Below, one piece after another: positions 38,373 through 47,511 of a DNA stretch of 64,000 bases. This DNA is from Synechococcales cyanobacterium C42_A2020_086. Its GTDB lineage: Bacteria; Cyanobacteriota; Cyanobacteriia; Elainellales; Elainellaceae. The notes beneath the pieces are model-generated. The model ran no database searches. It was not told the DNA's origin and saw nothing but the letters and a program-made list of their open reading frames with translations. Every line of letters begins with the position of its first letter. Positions within the stretch are counted from its first letter, which is position 1. The DNA is taken from assembly GCA_015272325.1 (NCBI GenBank), contig JACYLU010000009.1, forward strand, positions 1 through 64,000, read 5' to 3'. A program made the position numbers and the translations under genes.

Positions 38373-38574
38373 GATTTACCCTCAATCATAAGCTTTCTGA
38401 CAAAGGGCGGAGGGAGAAGCCTGATCTGGATTTCGCTACGGCTGGGCTGGCCGCGTTTAGAATTCTATAGTGAAGGCTTGACGCACCGTTGCTTTTCTGT
38501 GCCATGCTGGTGAGCAGTTTGCTAAGGTGCCCTACCTGGTATAACGCTGTTATCGCTGCGAGAGAAACGCCCCT

Positions 38575-39450
38575 ATGAGTTCCGTTCTTGCTTGGTTTGC
38601 TGGTCTCAATCCTTGGATTTTGGCAGGTATTCTGGTGCTTGTTACCGCCTTTAGTTCCACTCGCCGCGTTGGGCAGGGTAAGGAAGCCATTGTAGAGCGG
38701 CTGGGTCGTTACCACCGAACGCTGAAACCCGGTCTCAACTTTGGGGTCTTTCCCATCGTGGATGAGGTGGTGGTGCAGTTAAATACCCGTGAGCAGATTT
38801 TGGAAATCGCTCCCTTTGAAATCATGACAGCGGACAGCGTGCCCCTAAAGGTGGATATGGTTGCCTTCTGGCGAATTATCGACCCCTTTGCCGCTCACTA
38901 CGAAATTGACAATGTGCGGGCAGCCCTGCGGAATCTGGTGATCACCACCTTACGATCCACGATTGGCGAGATGGACTTGCAGCACACCTATGCCGCTCGC
39001 GACAAAATTAACCGGCAGGTTCTAGAAAGCTTAGATGCCGCCACCGAGCCGTGGGGGGTGCGCATCACGCGAGTGGAAGTACAGGGGATGGAGCTGCCAG
39101 AAACCCTGAAAAATTCTCTAGAGCAAGAGCGGGGAGCTTGGAGTACGCGGCGGTCGATCATCACCGAAGCTGAAGGGCGCAAGGAAGCCATCATCGTAGA
39201 AGCCGAAGGCAAGCGCAAAGCCTCGATTCAAGAAGCCGAGGCTATCGCTGAATCGGCTCGTCGAATTGCGGAAGTGCTGCGGGGGGATGCTGCCACCCGG
39301 GAAGCGCTCCGGTTCCTACTAATGCGAGAATATGCCCGCGCCGGACAGCGCCCCAATCTAAACATAGAAGAGCCTCGGGTGCGGATCGAACCTGACCCCT
39401 CGACGCGCGCCATTCCCAACCGCACTGAGAATCAAAACAAGCTGCAATAG
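38575..39450 (+). CDS. SPFH domain membrane protein (stomatin/slipin-like)
   Basis: A 291-aa SPFH (band 7) protein. One N-terminal hydrophobic segment (WILAGILVLVTAF) anchors it, followed by the band 7 fold: VERLGRYHRTLKPGLNF, VVVQLNTREQILEI, TADSVPLKVDMVAFWRI, ALRNLVITTLRSTIGEMDL and GVRITRVEVQGMELP. An Ala/Glu-rich coiled coil (EAEGRKEAIIVEAEGKRKAS) follows at about 200-240. Such proteins oligomerise in membrane microdomains and often pair with a membrane-bound NfeD. No nfeD is adjacent here. The target is unknown. Confidence 0.92.
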   Translation: MSSVLAWFAGLNPWILAGILVLVTAFSSTRRVGQGKEAIVERLGRYHRTLKPGLNFGVFPIVDEVVVQLNTREQILEIAPFEIMTADSVPLKVDMVAFWRIIDPFAAHYEIDNVRAALRNLVITTLRSTIGEMDLQHTYAARDKINRQVLESLDAATEPWGVRITRVEVQGMELPETLKNSLEQERGAWSTRRSIITEAEGRKEAIIVEAEGKRKASIQEAEAIAESARRIAEVLRGDAATREALRFLLMREYARAGQRPNLNIEEPRVRIEPDPSTRAIPNRTENQNKLQ

Positions 39451-39469
39451 AGCCAAATGAACTAGAAGC

Positions 39470-39500
39470 ACAAAATCCCTCGACCTAATGCCAAGGGATT
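39470..39500 (-). terminator. Possible terminator between the SPFH and M50 genes
   Basis: AATCCCT (39474-39480) and AGGGATT (39494-39500) form a short inverted repeat between two convergent genes. Read on the minus strand it ends AGGGATTTTG, with a short T-run. The stem of 7 bp is weak, so this is a tentative call. Confidence 0.35.
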
Positions 39501-39576
39501 CTGGGGTTTGAAGTGGTTGTCAGGTTATCAGAGTAACACTGGTAGGGCATCCCTACGACGGCTAGCGTCTCGACAA

Positions 39577-40704
39577 CTATGCGGCTGCCATTTTGGCTTC
39601 TGCGCGCTTCTGCAAGAGCTGAATCACCGAAGCTTTCTCCAGCAAACCTACTAGCGCTCCGTTCTCTTGCAGCACGACCAAGGTTGGAATGCGCTTCTGT
39701 TCTAGCAGGGTCACTACCTCCAGCAGTGGCTGAGTCGCAATCACAGTGTCTAGTTGCCCGGCAGGCCGCATCAGCTCGCGCACCTGCACATTCCACCAGT
39801 CGTTTGTGGGAATCGTCTTCAGGGCATCGACTTCGATCTCGCCGATGAGTTGACCATCGCTGTCTGTGACCAAATACTTGCGCCAGTTTGCCGGATTGCC
39901 AATGACGTACTGGTTAGCAAATTCGCGTAGCAGCAAGTCTGCCGACACAATCGGGCTATTGGGCAGTACGGCGTCGGCGGCCGTCAATCCGCTGAGTTGC
40001 TCTTGCACGGAGGCCGCCTGGGCATAGCGATTGGCATTTTGCAGCAGGAACCAGCCGATCAGCAGCGTCCAGATGTTGCCCACCGAGCTAACTCCCAGCA
40101 GATTCAGGAGACCCAGGGAAATGCCGATCCAGCCCAAGAGCTGACCCATACGACTCGCAAAGGCAATACCTCGATAGGGCTTGCCGGTGATCTTCCACAC
40201 CAGTGCCTTCAGCACGTTGCCCCCATCCAGCGGCAGACCCGGCAGCAGGTTAAACAGCGCTAGCGCCAAGTTGATCGACATCAGCACGCTGACCACCGCC
40301 GCCAACGGACCACTAATGCCTGCATTAAGGACCAAAAAGAACACGCCAAACAGCAACAGACTCACTAGGGGACCAGCAATAGCCACCCAGAACGACTCAG
40401 CGGGCGTTTTAGACTCTTCGCCCAGGCTGGCCAAGCCACCGAAAATAAACAGCGTAATCGAGTTCACCGGAATCCCCTGCCGCAGTGCCACAAAGCTGTG
40501 ACCCAGTTCATGGGCCAAAACCGAGGCAAACAGCAGCAGCGCTGTCACTAACCCCAACAGCCAGGCCGCTCCGCCCAACTGGGGAAAGGCAAATCCGAGT
40601 TGGCTGCCGTAGTCCCACGTCACTAATCCCAGTACCAAAAACCAGGACAAATTGACAAAAAAGGGAATGCCAAACAGGCTGCCGACTCGCAGGTTACCGT
40701 TCAT
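39577..40704 (-). CDS. Site-2 protease family zinc metalloprotease with CBS domains
   Basis: A 375-aa M50 intramembrane protease. The first membrane helices carry VLAHELGHSFVAL (HExxH zinc site), and NLLPGLPLDGGNVLKAL holds the second zinc ligand in the N-x-x-P-x-x-P-L-D-G-G motif. Six or so hydrophobic segments are visible. The C-terminal 150 residues form a pair of CBS domains (LREFANQYVIGN; VRELMRPAGQLDTVIATQPLLEVV; RIPTLVVLQENGALVGLL), which usually bind adenine nucleotides and regulate. I prefer ATG 40704 (MNGNLRVGSL) because the family begins at N-x-R-V-G. The substrate is unknown. Confidence 0.9.
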   Translation of the reverse strand: MNGNLRVGSLFGIPFFVNLSWFLVLGLVTWDYGSQLGFAFPQLGGAAWLLGLVTALLLFASVLAHELGHSFVALRQGIPVNSITLFIFGGLASLGEESKTPAESFWVAIAGPLVSLLLFGVFFLVLNAGISGPLAAVVSVLMSINLALALFNLLPGLPLDGGNVLKALVWKITGKPYRGIAFASRMGQLLGWIGISLGLLNLLGVSSVGNIWTLLIGWFLLQNANRYAQAASVQEQLSGLTAADAVLPNSPIVSADLLLREFANQYVIGNPANWRKYLVTDSDGQLIGEIEVDALKTIPTNDWWNVQVRELMRPAGQLDTVIATQPLLEVVTLLEQKRIPTLVVLQENGALVGLLEKASVIQLLQKRAEAKMAAA

Positions 40705-41011
40705 TATTTCACCTCCCATCCTGACCGAGCGCCAGGCATGTGTGAGTTTTAGATCGTTATGTTCTTATCGTAACGGAATGTTAAAACCCTTTAATCTTAC
40801 AGACGGCAGGGATATCCGCCAAGGTACGTTCGGTGTCCCGATCCAGGTGCCCGATCCATTAGTGCCCGATCGATCAGTGCCCGATTCATCAGAAATGGCA
40901 AGCCAAGCCGAACTTGAGCCAGCAGCCAGCTTGATCCCAGTATTGAAGCATGGCCCGATCGAAATGAGTTCAACTCTCTCTTGCTCTTAGCTTCAGCTGT
41001 AACTGCTGCAC
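40705..41011. other. Intergenic region with a short tandem repeat
   Basis: About 307 bp between the M50 gene (transcribed away) and the ABC ATPase gene (transcribed towards it). It contains the 15-bp repeat listed separately. A 112-codon plus-strand frame spans 40652-40990 but overlaps the protease start and has no recognisable features, so I do not call it. A run of AAAACCC near 40780 precedes the repeat. Confidence 0.4.
40833..40891. repeat. 15-bp tandem repeat, about four units
   Basis: Units gtgcccgatccatta (40847-40861), gtgcccgatcgatca (40862-40876) and gtgcccgattcatca (40877-40891) follow a partial unit gtgtcccgatccag (40833-40846). The units share GTGCCCGAT and vary in the last six bases. 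They are not in a credible coding frame. Confidence 0.8.
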
Positions 41012-41734
41012 CTACAGCACTTTCTCCAAGAATTGGCAGGCACGTTCGCTGCGGGGGTTCGTGAAGAAAATATCCGGCGGAGCGTCTTCTGCCAGTCGGC
41101 CGCTGTCTAGGAATAGAATCCGGTTAGCAACCTCACGAGCAAAGCCCATCTCATGGGTAACGATTGCCATTGTCATGCCGCTGCGGACAAGTTCCTTCAT
41201 CACGTCGAGCACTTCCTTCACCATCTCGGGGTCGAGGGCGGAGGTTGGTTCATCAAACAGCATTACTTCCGGCTGCATCGCCAGTGCCCGCGCAATTGCT
41301 ACCCGCTGCTTTTGCCCCCCTGAGAGGCGCGAGGGGTAAACTCCCGCTTTTTGCTCCAATCCGACTTTCGAGAGCAGATCTAGCCCCAGCTTCTCAGCGT
41401 CGGCTTTGGACAAATGCTTCACCTTGCAGGGACCATAGGTGACGTTTTCTAGCACCGTTTTGTGGGGAAACAGGTTGAAGTGCTGAAACACCATGCCCAT
41501 GTTCTGGCGAATTTTTTTGATATCCACGCCAGGCGTCGTGATATCCACATTGTCCACGTAGACTCGCCCACGGGTGGGCACCTCCAGCAAATTGAGGCAG
41601 CGCAGAAAAGTGGACTTCCCACCTCCTGACGGGCCAATAATGGCGACCACTTCACCCTTCTTAATTTCGGTGGAAATATCTTTTAAAACATCTAATCTGC
41701 CAAACGATTTACACAAAAATTCCGTTCTAATCAC
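41012..41734 (-). CDS. Polar amino acid ABC transporter, ATP-binding protein
   Basis: A 240-aa ATPase of the HisP/GlnQ group. Motifs: Walker [14 protein letters not shown]-loop [11 protein letters not shown], signature [20 protein letters not shown], Walker [17 protein letters not shown], and switch His in [12 protein letters not shown] choose GTG 41734 rather than the TTG at 41755, because the intervening codons themselves contain a strong AAAGGAGG ribosome site about 10 nt before the GTG. It overlaps the permease gene by 8 nt, so the two are coupled. The family handles polar amino acids; the exact one is unclear. Confidence 0.92.
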   Translation of the reverse strand: MIRTEFLCKSFGRLDVLKDISTEIKKGEVVAIIGPSGGGKSTFLRCLNLLEVPTRGRVYVDNVDITTPGVDIKKIRQNMGMVFQHFNLFPHKTVLENVTYGPCKVKHLSKADAEKLGLDLLSKVGLEQKAGVYPSRLSGGQKQRVAIARALAMQPEVMLFDEPTSALDPEMVKEVLDVMKELVRSGMTMAIVTHEMGFAREVANRILFLDSGRLAEDAPPDIFFTNPRSERACQFLEKVL

Positions 41735-42449
41735 TGGCGCGCATCCTCCTTTCAAAACGCTGAGCCACCCAAGTCAAGGTCATCACCATGACGTAGTACA
41801 CAAGCCCAACAAAAATCAGCGGCTCGAAATAGATAAATTTCTCGGCGGCCACAATCTGACCGCGACGCATCAGGTCGAGCGCTCCTACCGTAGAAACCAA
41901 TGACGAGTCCTTGAGCAGCGCAATACTCTCGTTCACCAGCGCTGGCAGAATGTTTTTAAAGGCCTGTGGCAAAATGATATCCCACATCATTAGTGGATAG
42001 GCGACGCCCAACGTCATGGCTGCTTCTCGCTGCCCCTTATCTACGGCCAGAATGCCGCCACGAATCGTTTCGGAGCTGTAGGCTGCCGAGTTGAGCGAGA
42101 AGGTGATCACGCCAGCTTGAAACGGCGGAATCGCGTAGCCAATCAACTGTGGTGTCGAGAAGTAAATGATAGCCAACTGCAAAATCAGGGGGGTACCCCG
42201 AAAGATGGAGGTGTAAAAATCGGCAAACCACTTCAGTGGCTTAAACGTGGAAATTTTAAACACCGACAAAATGGTGCCCCAGGCAAACCCAATCAAGGCA
42301 GACACAATGGTGAATGCCAAGGTGACGCCAACCCCCTGCAACATGAAGGGAATATTGGGGACGATTTTAGAAAAATCTAGATTTAAACCAGTTGCCTGTC
42401 CGAGCAGCGCGTAATCCCTGAGACTCAGCTCAACAAAATCCAGCACCAT
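41727..42449 (-). CDS. Polar amino acid ABC transporter, permease
   Basis: A 240-aa inner-membrane permease of the HisM/GlnP type. It has five hydrophobic segments, the N-terminal [19 protein letters not shown], the [13 protein letters not shown]-type segment (here [18 protein letters not shown]), and the EAA loop [25 protein letters not shown] before [16 protein letters not shown]. It pairs with the ATPase gene that follows with an 8-nt overlap. A substrate-binding protein gene is not adjacent in the window. Confidence 0.92.
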   Translation of the reverse strand: MVLDFVELSLRDYALLGQATGLNLDFSKIVPNIPFMLQGVGVTLAFTIVSALIGFAWGTILSVFKISTFKPLKWFADFYTSIFRGTPLILQLAIIYFSTPQLIGYAIPPFQAGVITFSLNSAAYSSETIRGGILAVDKGQREAAMTLGVAYPLMMWDIILPQAFKNILPALVNESIALLKDSSLVSTVGALDLMRRGQIVAAEKFIYFEPLIFVGLVYYVMVMTLTWVAQRFERRMRASD

Positions 42450-42777
42450 GCTTTACTGTGTCCTCACTGTATCCTCAAACCAACGAAGATGAATGAAATC
42501 ATTTGAGTTGTTTAGTTCAATGCGTCTAAACCAATGCGTCTAAATTCTTAAATCCTACAGTGCCTATTGCAACCACGCCGAAATGTTCCCAGAAGTTTAC
42601 TATGACCAAGCCCGCAAAGTGGTAGCCAAAGACGCAAGATGCCGCCAAACCGCAGGCTACGGCAACAACCGAACGACTCCACTCTGGGGAATATGGGCAA
42701 AGGCAAGACGGTGACAGCGAGTCCGTTTTGCTGCTGAATGGCTTTTTCAAAATTGCCCAATTCCAGTCGCTGCAAAC
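42450..42777. other. Intergenic region upstream of the ABC transporter genes
   Basis: About 328 bp. Two overlapping minus-strand frames of about 75 codons exist (42526-42775), but neither shows a family or a ribosome site. One reads QRLELGNFEKAIQQQNG at its start, which looks like the edge of a helical repeat, and could be a decayed gene end, perhaps of the missing solute-binding protein or a TPR protein. Near 42516-42545 the short segment caatgcgtctaaa is repeated. I see nothing else. Confidence 0.35.
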
Positions 42778-44061
42778 CTAAGTATGGCTGGCTAGACGGC
42801 TATTCCAGGTCTGGATAACGCGCCCCTTCACCGGTTGACCCAGCCAAGGTGTATTGCTGGAGCGGGAGTGCAGCGTTTGGGGCGTAATTGTCCAGGACTG
42901 GTGGGGGTCAAATAGGGTGAGTTCGGCGAGCACTCCGGGCAGGAGTCGGGCAGGGGGTTGATGCAAACAGCGAGCAGGTTGACTGCTCAGACAACGCCAG
43001 AGGGTGAGAGCTGACCATTGACCAGAGACCACAAACTGCTGCCAGAGCAGCGGCAATGCCAGTTCTAGCCCAATGGCACCCGCTGGCGATTCGGCAAAGG
43101 CGACCGTTTTCTCTTCGTAAGTGTAGGGGCTGTGGTCAATGGCAATGGCGTCGATGATGCCCTCTTGCACGGCTTGGCACAGAGCCTCCTGATCCGCCGG
43201 ATTGCCTAAAGGTGGTTCTAGGTGCAGGCTGGGATCATAGCTTTGAACAGCCGTGATGTTGAGCAGCAGATGCATCCAGGTGGTGCTGGCGGTCACGGGC
43301 AGCCCCCGAGCCTTGGCATCGCGCAGCAGTTCCACGCTACGGGCGGTAGAAATCCGCATCAGATGCACGGGGGTACCGAGAGTCGCTACACACTCTAGTA
43401 GGGCAGCTAGCGGTGCGGTTTCTGCCATCGCTGGGTTTCCGGGCAGCCCTAACCGCAAGGATTCTTCCCCTTCCCGCACCACGCCATTACCGGCTAGTTC
43501 ACGATCACAGCACCACAGGGCAATGGGTCGATTCAGAATCTGCCCATACTCCAGCAACCGCCGCAGCAGCATGCTGTTCTGCAACGGCCGACCATCAGCA
43601 AAGCCTACAATGCCAGACTCTGCCAGTTCTGCTAGCTCCACCATCTGTTGCCCGGCCACACCCACGGTGAGAGCACCCCAGCACTGAAGGAGCGGCAGCG
43701 GCTCAGGACTAGCCCGCAAACGTGCGTGCAACCACTCTACGCTGGCAGGAGTATCAATGGCGGGATGGGTATCCGGCAGCAGCGTCAGGCGAGTGAAGCC
43801 TCCAGCTTGGGCAGCGTGCAATAGCGAATCGAGGGTTTCGCGATCCTCAAATCCTGGCTCGCCGGAATGGCTGTAGAGATCCACCAAGCCCGGACCCAGC
43901 ACGCAGCCAGAACAGTCCTGCACATCTGCGTTAGCAGGTGGCTCGGGGAGGCTTGCCTCTATGGCGGCGATGCGCCCGTCGGTGATCAGCACATCCGCGA
44001 TGCGATCGGTTTCGGACTCTGGATCAAGGACGCGCACCTGTCGGAGTAGCTGACTCGTCAT
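42778..44061 (-). CDS. pyrC: Dihydroorotase-like protein, metal ligands missing
   Basis: A 427-aa amidohydrolase homologous to type I dihydroorotase, the third enzyme of pyrimidine synthesis. The layout is intact (GLVDLYSHSGEPGFEDRETL, AAQAGGFTRLTLLPDT, EGEESLRLGLPG, STARSVELLRDAKARG, IDAIAIDHSPYTYEEK). However, the H-x-H pair reads Y-S-H, the Q-H-C-E-D His reads W-C-C-D, and the H-V-S-T-A His reads R-I-S-T-A. Only the Asp of D-H-S-P and one His remain, so catalysis is doubtful. It may be a PyrX-like structural partner of aspartate carbamoyltransferase or a moonlighting paralogue, with an active copy elsewhere. The symbol reflects homology, not proven activity. Confidence 0.8.
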   Translation of the reverse strand: MTSQLLRQVRVLDPESETDRIADVLITDGRIAAIEASLPEPPANADVQDCSGCVLGPGLVDLYSHSGEPGFEDRETLDSLLHAAQAGGFTRLTLLPDTHPAIDTPASVEWLHARLRASPEPLPLLQCWGALTVGVAGQQMVELAELAESGIVGFADGRPLQNSMLLRRLLEYGQILNRPIALWCCDRELAGNGVVREGEESLRLGLPGNPAMAETAPLAALLECVATLGTPVHLMRISTARSVELLRDAKARGLPVTASTTWMHLLLNITAVQSYDPSLHLEPPLGNPADQEALCQAVQEGIIDAIAIDHSPYTYEEKTVAFAESPAGAIGLELALPLLWQQFVVSGQWSALTLWRCLSSQPARCLHQPPARLLPGVLAELTLFDPHQSWTITPQTLHSRSSNTPWLGQPVKGRVIQTWNSRLASHT

Positions 44062-44106
44062 AGGTCATTCCAATAGGTCATCCCAGGTAGGTCATCCCAG
44101 GCGGCA

Positions 44107-45468
44107 TCACAGTGCTCCAGCAGCCGTTTTATCGAGCACACCGCCGCTCAAATGGCTGGTAATGTTCAGAGCCTGAATCACCGGCTTGCCAGCAATACCG
44201 TCTGGATAGTCAATCACCGTGACAGAGCCATTGCCCTGCTTGAAGATCCAGAAGGCTTCCGGGCCGCGATCGACTAATCCACACAGAATTGCCTTATTCA
44301 CCGCGTCATGCGCAACGACCAGAGTAGTTACAACCGATCCGTCGCTACGCTCTGGCGTTGAGGCAACGATATCGTTCCAAGCTCGGATTGCCCGTGCCCA
44401 CACCTGCTGCAAATTTTCGCCTTCGGGCATCTGTACGGTTTCTGGCGCGTGCTGCCACTGCTTCAGGTCCCCCGGATAGGCAGCCTCAATTTCGGCTTCC
44501 AGCTTGCCTTCCCATAGCCCGTGGCTAATTTCCCGCAGCTCATCCATCAGCTCTAGGGGCACATCAGGATGGGACTGCAAAATAATTTCTGCCGTTTCCT
44601 TGGGGCGTAGCATCGGGCTACTCACAGCGCGGTGGATGGGAACGGATTGCAGAAAATCCCTCGCCTGCCCCGATTGCACCCGTCCTTGGTCGTTTAATGG
44701 CACATCCATTTGCCCCTGAAAACGCTTCTGGCGATTCCAATCGGTTTCGCCGTGGCGCACTAGCAAAAAGCGTGGTCCATGTTGTCCCTTCTTGCGCTTG
44801 GGCAATGGGTCTCCTAGATGCGACGTTAGGTTCAGGGATTCTAGCTGCACTGGGCCACCCAATTCCCCAGCGAAATTGAGGATGCTGATGCCGCAATTTG
44901 ACTGCTGCAACGACTGGTAATATTCCGGTCCCAGCCCGATTGCCGTATTGATCAGACAGCGATTGATGCCGCTATGAGCGACCACCAGAATTGTCTCGCC
45001 GGAATGCCGCGGCAAAACATCCTGCCAAAACTGTCGTGCCTGGTCGTATAGCGCCGGAACCGGATAGAACTCCTTAGGACCATCGGGTGTGTCCAGTTCC
45101 ATCCTTAGCCGATGAGGCTGCTGCCGCCAGTCGCGATAGCCGTCCGGGAAACGTTCTTCCACTTCCTCAAAGGTTAGACCTTCCCACTGCACCAAATTGA
45201 TTTCTTTGAGTGTGTCTTTAAACGTGAGGCTCAGTCCGTGATGTCCATTGGAGGTATTGGCCACAATCAGTTCAGCCGTTTCGCGAGCTCGCTGCAATGG
45301 GCTGCTGTAGGCGGCGGTAATTGGCAGCTCTTGCAGGGCTATGCCTACCTGCCGAGCACCTAGGCGACCCGCCTCCGTTAGGTTAGAGAGATCGCAGTGC
45401 CCCTGCACTCGCCGCTCCACGTTGAATGTACTTTCTCCATGACGAACCAAAATGACGCGAGTAGCCAG
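44107..45468 (-). CDS. Two-domain histidine phosphatase (phosphoglycerate mutase-like)
   Basis: A protein with two tandem histidine phosphatase domains. Domain 1 has VRHGESTFNVERRVQG and AAYSSPLQRARETAE, and its later active-site His lies in VVAHSGINR. Domain 2 has LLVRHGETDWNRQKRFQG and AVSSPMLRPKETAE with VVAHDAVNK. Both RHG motifs are intact. Cyanobacterial relatives include metal-independent phosphoserine phosphatases, but the substrate here is not certain. A TTG at 45450 would remove the first beta strand; the family start LATRVILVRHG is reached from CTG 45468, which has GGAGG 8 nt upstream. I therefore take CTG as the probable start (453 codons). Confidence 0.85.
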   Translation of the reverse strand: MATRVILVRHGESTFNVERRVQGHCDLSNLTEAGRLGARQVGIALQELPITAAYSSPLQRARETAELIVANTSNGHHGLSLTFKDTLKEINLVQWEGLTFEEVEERFPDGYRDWRQQPHRLRMELDTPDGPKEFYPVPALYDQARQFWQDVLPRHSGETILVVAHSGINRCLINTAIGLGPEYYQSLQQSNCGISILNFAGELGGPVQLESLNLTSHLGDPLPKRKKGQHGPRFLLVRHGETDWNRQKRFQGQMDVPLNDQGRVQSGQARDFLQSVPIHRAVSSPMLRPKETAEIILQSHPDVPLELMDELREISHGLWEGKLEAEIEAAYPGDLKQWQHAPETVQMPEGENLQQVWARAIRAWNDIVASTPERSDGSVVTTLVVAHDAVNKAILCGLVDRGPEAFWIFKQGNGSVTVIDYPDGIAGKPVIQALNITSHLSGGVLDKTAAGAL

Positions 45469-45614
45469 GACTTTACCCTCCGTAAATGACGGAAAAAATT
45501 CATCCGCATTCTACCCTGTTTGGGCAACCAACAGGTGTTCACGCCTGGAGGAATAACCTCAACCTCTTTGGACGGGAAACCCTGAGAAACTGGCTGGAAA
45601 TTTCTGGATGAGCG

Positions 45615-46529
45615 TCACAGTTTACTGCCCCGCACCGCAAACCGCCGCACGGCAAACAAACTGCCCATCAGCCCTACTGAACAGCCCAAGCCCAGTAGCG
45701 AGAGCGGGAGCAAGATGAATTCGCGTGGCGTGAGCTGCATCTGCTGGGTCAAAAACTGCACAAACTCGCTTTGTTGTGCCAGCAGACTGCCGAGAAACTG
45801 CTGCACACCAGCAATCAGCCCCCAAGCCATAACAGCACCGACAACGCCTAGCACTAGTCCTTGTAAGATAAACGGCAGGTAGATCCAGGTGGTGGTCGCT
45901 CCCACTAATTGCATCACTTCGATCTCGCGGCGACGAGCCAGCACAATCAAACGAATCGTAGTCATAATCACGGCGATAGCTGTTAGAGAAAGCAGCGTGG
46001 TCATGCCCAAGCTGACCCAATTCAGCCCCTGATTGAGCTGCGTGATCCGCTGCACAGCTTCGTCTACATACTGCACTTGATCAACACCGTCTAGTTGCCG
46101 CAGTTGCTCTGCCAGAATCGGCACTGCCTGAGAAACCCGTGCCTTTACCTTGAGTTCATCGACGAGAGGATTGCCGCTGAGCTGATCGGTGGCATTTTTC
46201 AAGTCCGAGGCACCTAGCTCCTGCAACAGCTCAGCCCAGGCTTCTTCTTTCGAGATCACTGTAACCGACGTCACGTCTGGCAGGGATGCTACCAGCGGCT
46301 GGAGATCGGCGGCCTGCACACCCGTATCCAGATATACTGACACCTCCAACTGGCTGCCAAACTGGTTGAGCAGTCCTTCAAGCTGCCACGATGCCTGCAA
46401 ACTCATGCCAAACAGAAACAGCAGCACGGTGACCGTACTCACGGCTGCCCAGTTCATCCAGCCGCCGCGCTTGAGTCCTAGCAGCGTTTCTCGCAGCAGA
46501 TAGTCCGACTTTGTTAATAGTTGCAGCAC
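45615..46529 (-). CDS. ftsX: Cell division protein FtsX (permease-like)
   Basis: A 304-aa FtsX. A cytoplasmic N-terminus with LRETLLGLKRGGWMNWAAVSTVTVL leads into helix 1, then an extracellular domain of about 110 residues (VYLDTGVQAADLQPLVASLP, VTVISKEEAWAELLQ, NPLVDELKV), and three C-terminal helices with REIEVMQLVGATTTWIYLPF. FtsX with the ATPase FtsE controls peptidoglycan hydrolases at division. ftsE is not adjacent in this window. The quoted first block spans residues about 13-37. Confidence 0.93.
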   Translation of the reverse strand: MLQLLTKSDYLLRETLLGLKRGGWMNWAAVSTVTVLLFLFGMSLQASWQLEGLLNQFGSQLEVSVYLDTGVQAADLQPLVASLPDVTSVTVISKEEAWAELLQELGASDLKNATDQLSGNPLVDELKVKARVSQAVPILAEQLRQLDGVDQVQYVDEAVQRITQLNQGLNWVSLGMTTLLSLTAIAVIMTTIRLIVLARRREIEVMQLVGATTTWIYLPFILQGLVLGVVGAVMAWGLIAGVQQFLGSLLAQQSEFVQFLTQQMQLTPREFILLPLSLLGLGCSVGLMGSLFAVRRFAVRGSKL

Positions 46530-46780
46530 GTATCCTCCTCCTGCGGCAGCCAGCGGTGTCTCGTTTCGTGAACTAGTCAGTAACTACCAGTAACTAAGAG
46601 TCAACTGAGAGCCGCCGAAATCAAAGCAGCATTTATTCTAGTGAGACTGGCTAAAAAACTCCAGTTGCTTCACGGCTTGCTCGGGAGACGAGAGGCCCGA
46701 TCCGGGCTACCCCAATCCTGGCTATCATGGATGTAGAAACAGAACTCAACATTATTTCACGCGATGCAGGTTGCAAGGTC

Positions 46781-47344
46781 ATGACTGCTCAACTTTTGGT
46801 CGAAAAGAAAAAATTAGCCAATCCACCCCTGGAACTCCACTATCTGGGCGATCGCGTTCTGCGACAGCCTGCAAAGCGTATTTCCAAAATAGATGACGAC
46901 ATTCGTCTGCTGGCTCGCCAAATGCTGCAAACCATGTACAGTGAAGACGGCATTGGTTTGGCAGCCCCGCAGGTGGGCGTTCATAAGCAGCTGATTGTTG
47001 TAGACTGTGAACCCGACAAGCCAACCACACCTCCCTTGGTGCTGATTAATCCGGTCATCAACAAGGTGAGCCGTGAGGTTTGCGTGATCCAGGAAGGCTG
47101 TCTCAGTATCCCCAAAGTGTTTCTGGATGTGGTGCGTCCTGAAGTCATTGAGGTGTCCTACAAAGATGAGCAGGGACGACCTCAGCGCATCACGGCAAAG
47201 GGGCTGCTTGCTCGTGTGATTCAGCACGAGATCGACCACCTCAACGGCGTCATGTTTGTCGATCGAGTCGATAACAAGCTTGCTATGAACCAGGAACTGA
47301 CCAAAAACGGTTTCTCGGTTGCTGCCGTCAAGCCAATTCAATAG
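46781..47344 (+). CDS. def: Peptide deformylase
   Basis: Peptide deformylase removes the formyl group from nascent chains using a bound metal. The 187-aa protein has all three motifs: GIGLAAPQVG, EGCLS (metal Cys) and QHEIDHLNG (metal His pair and catalytic Glu). I use ATG 46781 (MTAQLLVEKKK). The frame from 46727 adds 18 unlikely residues. It is followed by a good intrinsic terminator. Confidence 0.96.
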   Translation: MTAQLLVEKKKLANPPLELHYLGDRVLRQPAKRISKIDDDIRLLARQMLQTMYSEDGIGLAAPQVGVHKQLIVVDCEPDKPTTPPLVLINPVINKVSREVCVIQEGCLSIPKVFLDVVRPEVIEVSYKDEQGRPQRITAKGLLARVIQHEIDHLNGVMFVDRVDNKLAMNQELTKNGFSVAAVKPIQ

Positions 47345-47409
47345 TCACAATAGACACATTCAACATTTGGGGCACCAGCACCAGCTATTGCCCATATTCA
47401 ACACCAAAC

Positions 47410-47457
47410 AAGGGGAGACAACCGCTAAACCGCTCTAGCGTGTCTGCCCTTTTTGTG
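47410..47457 (+). terminator. Intrinsic terminator after def
   Basis: AAGGGGAGACA (47410-47420) pairs with TGTCTGCCCTT (47441-47451) with one internal mismatch, and CGCTA/TAGCG form an inner stem. The stem is followed by TTTTTGTGTTT, which gives the expected U-tract about 66 bp after the def stop. Confidence 0.85.
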
Positions 47458-47511
47458 TTTCCATAGCTATAGAAGGTTGATTGCCTAGGTGGACTGTACA
47501 GAGGATTATCC

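Noticed and set aside
40652-40990. 112-codon plus-strand ORF across the M50 start and the 15-bp repeat
   Set aside because: It overlaps the conserved start of the protease and runs through a tandem repeat.
42526-42775. Overlapping minus-strand ORFs of about 75 codons upstream of the ABC genes
   Set aside because: They lack ribosome sites and family features; kept only as a possible decayed remnant in the intergenic entry.
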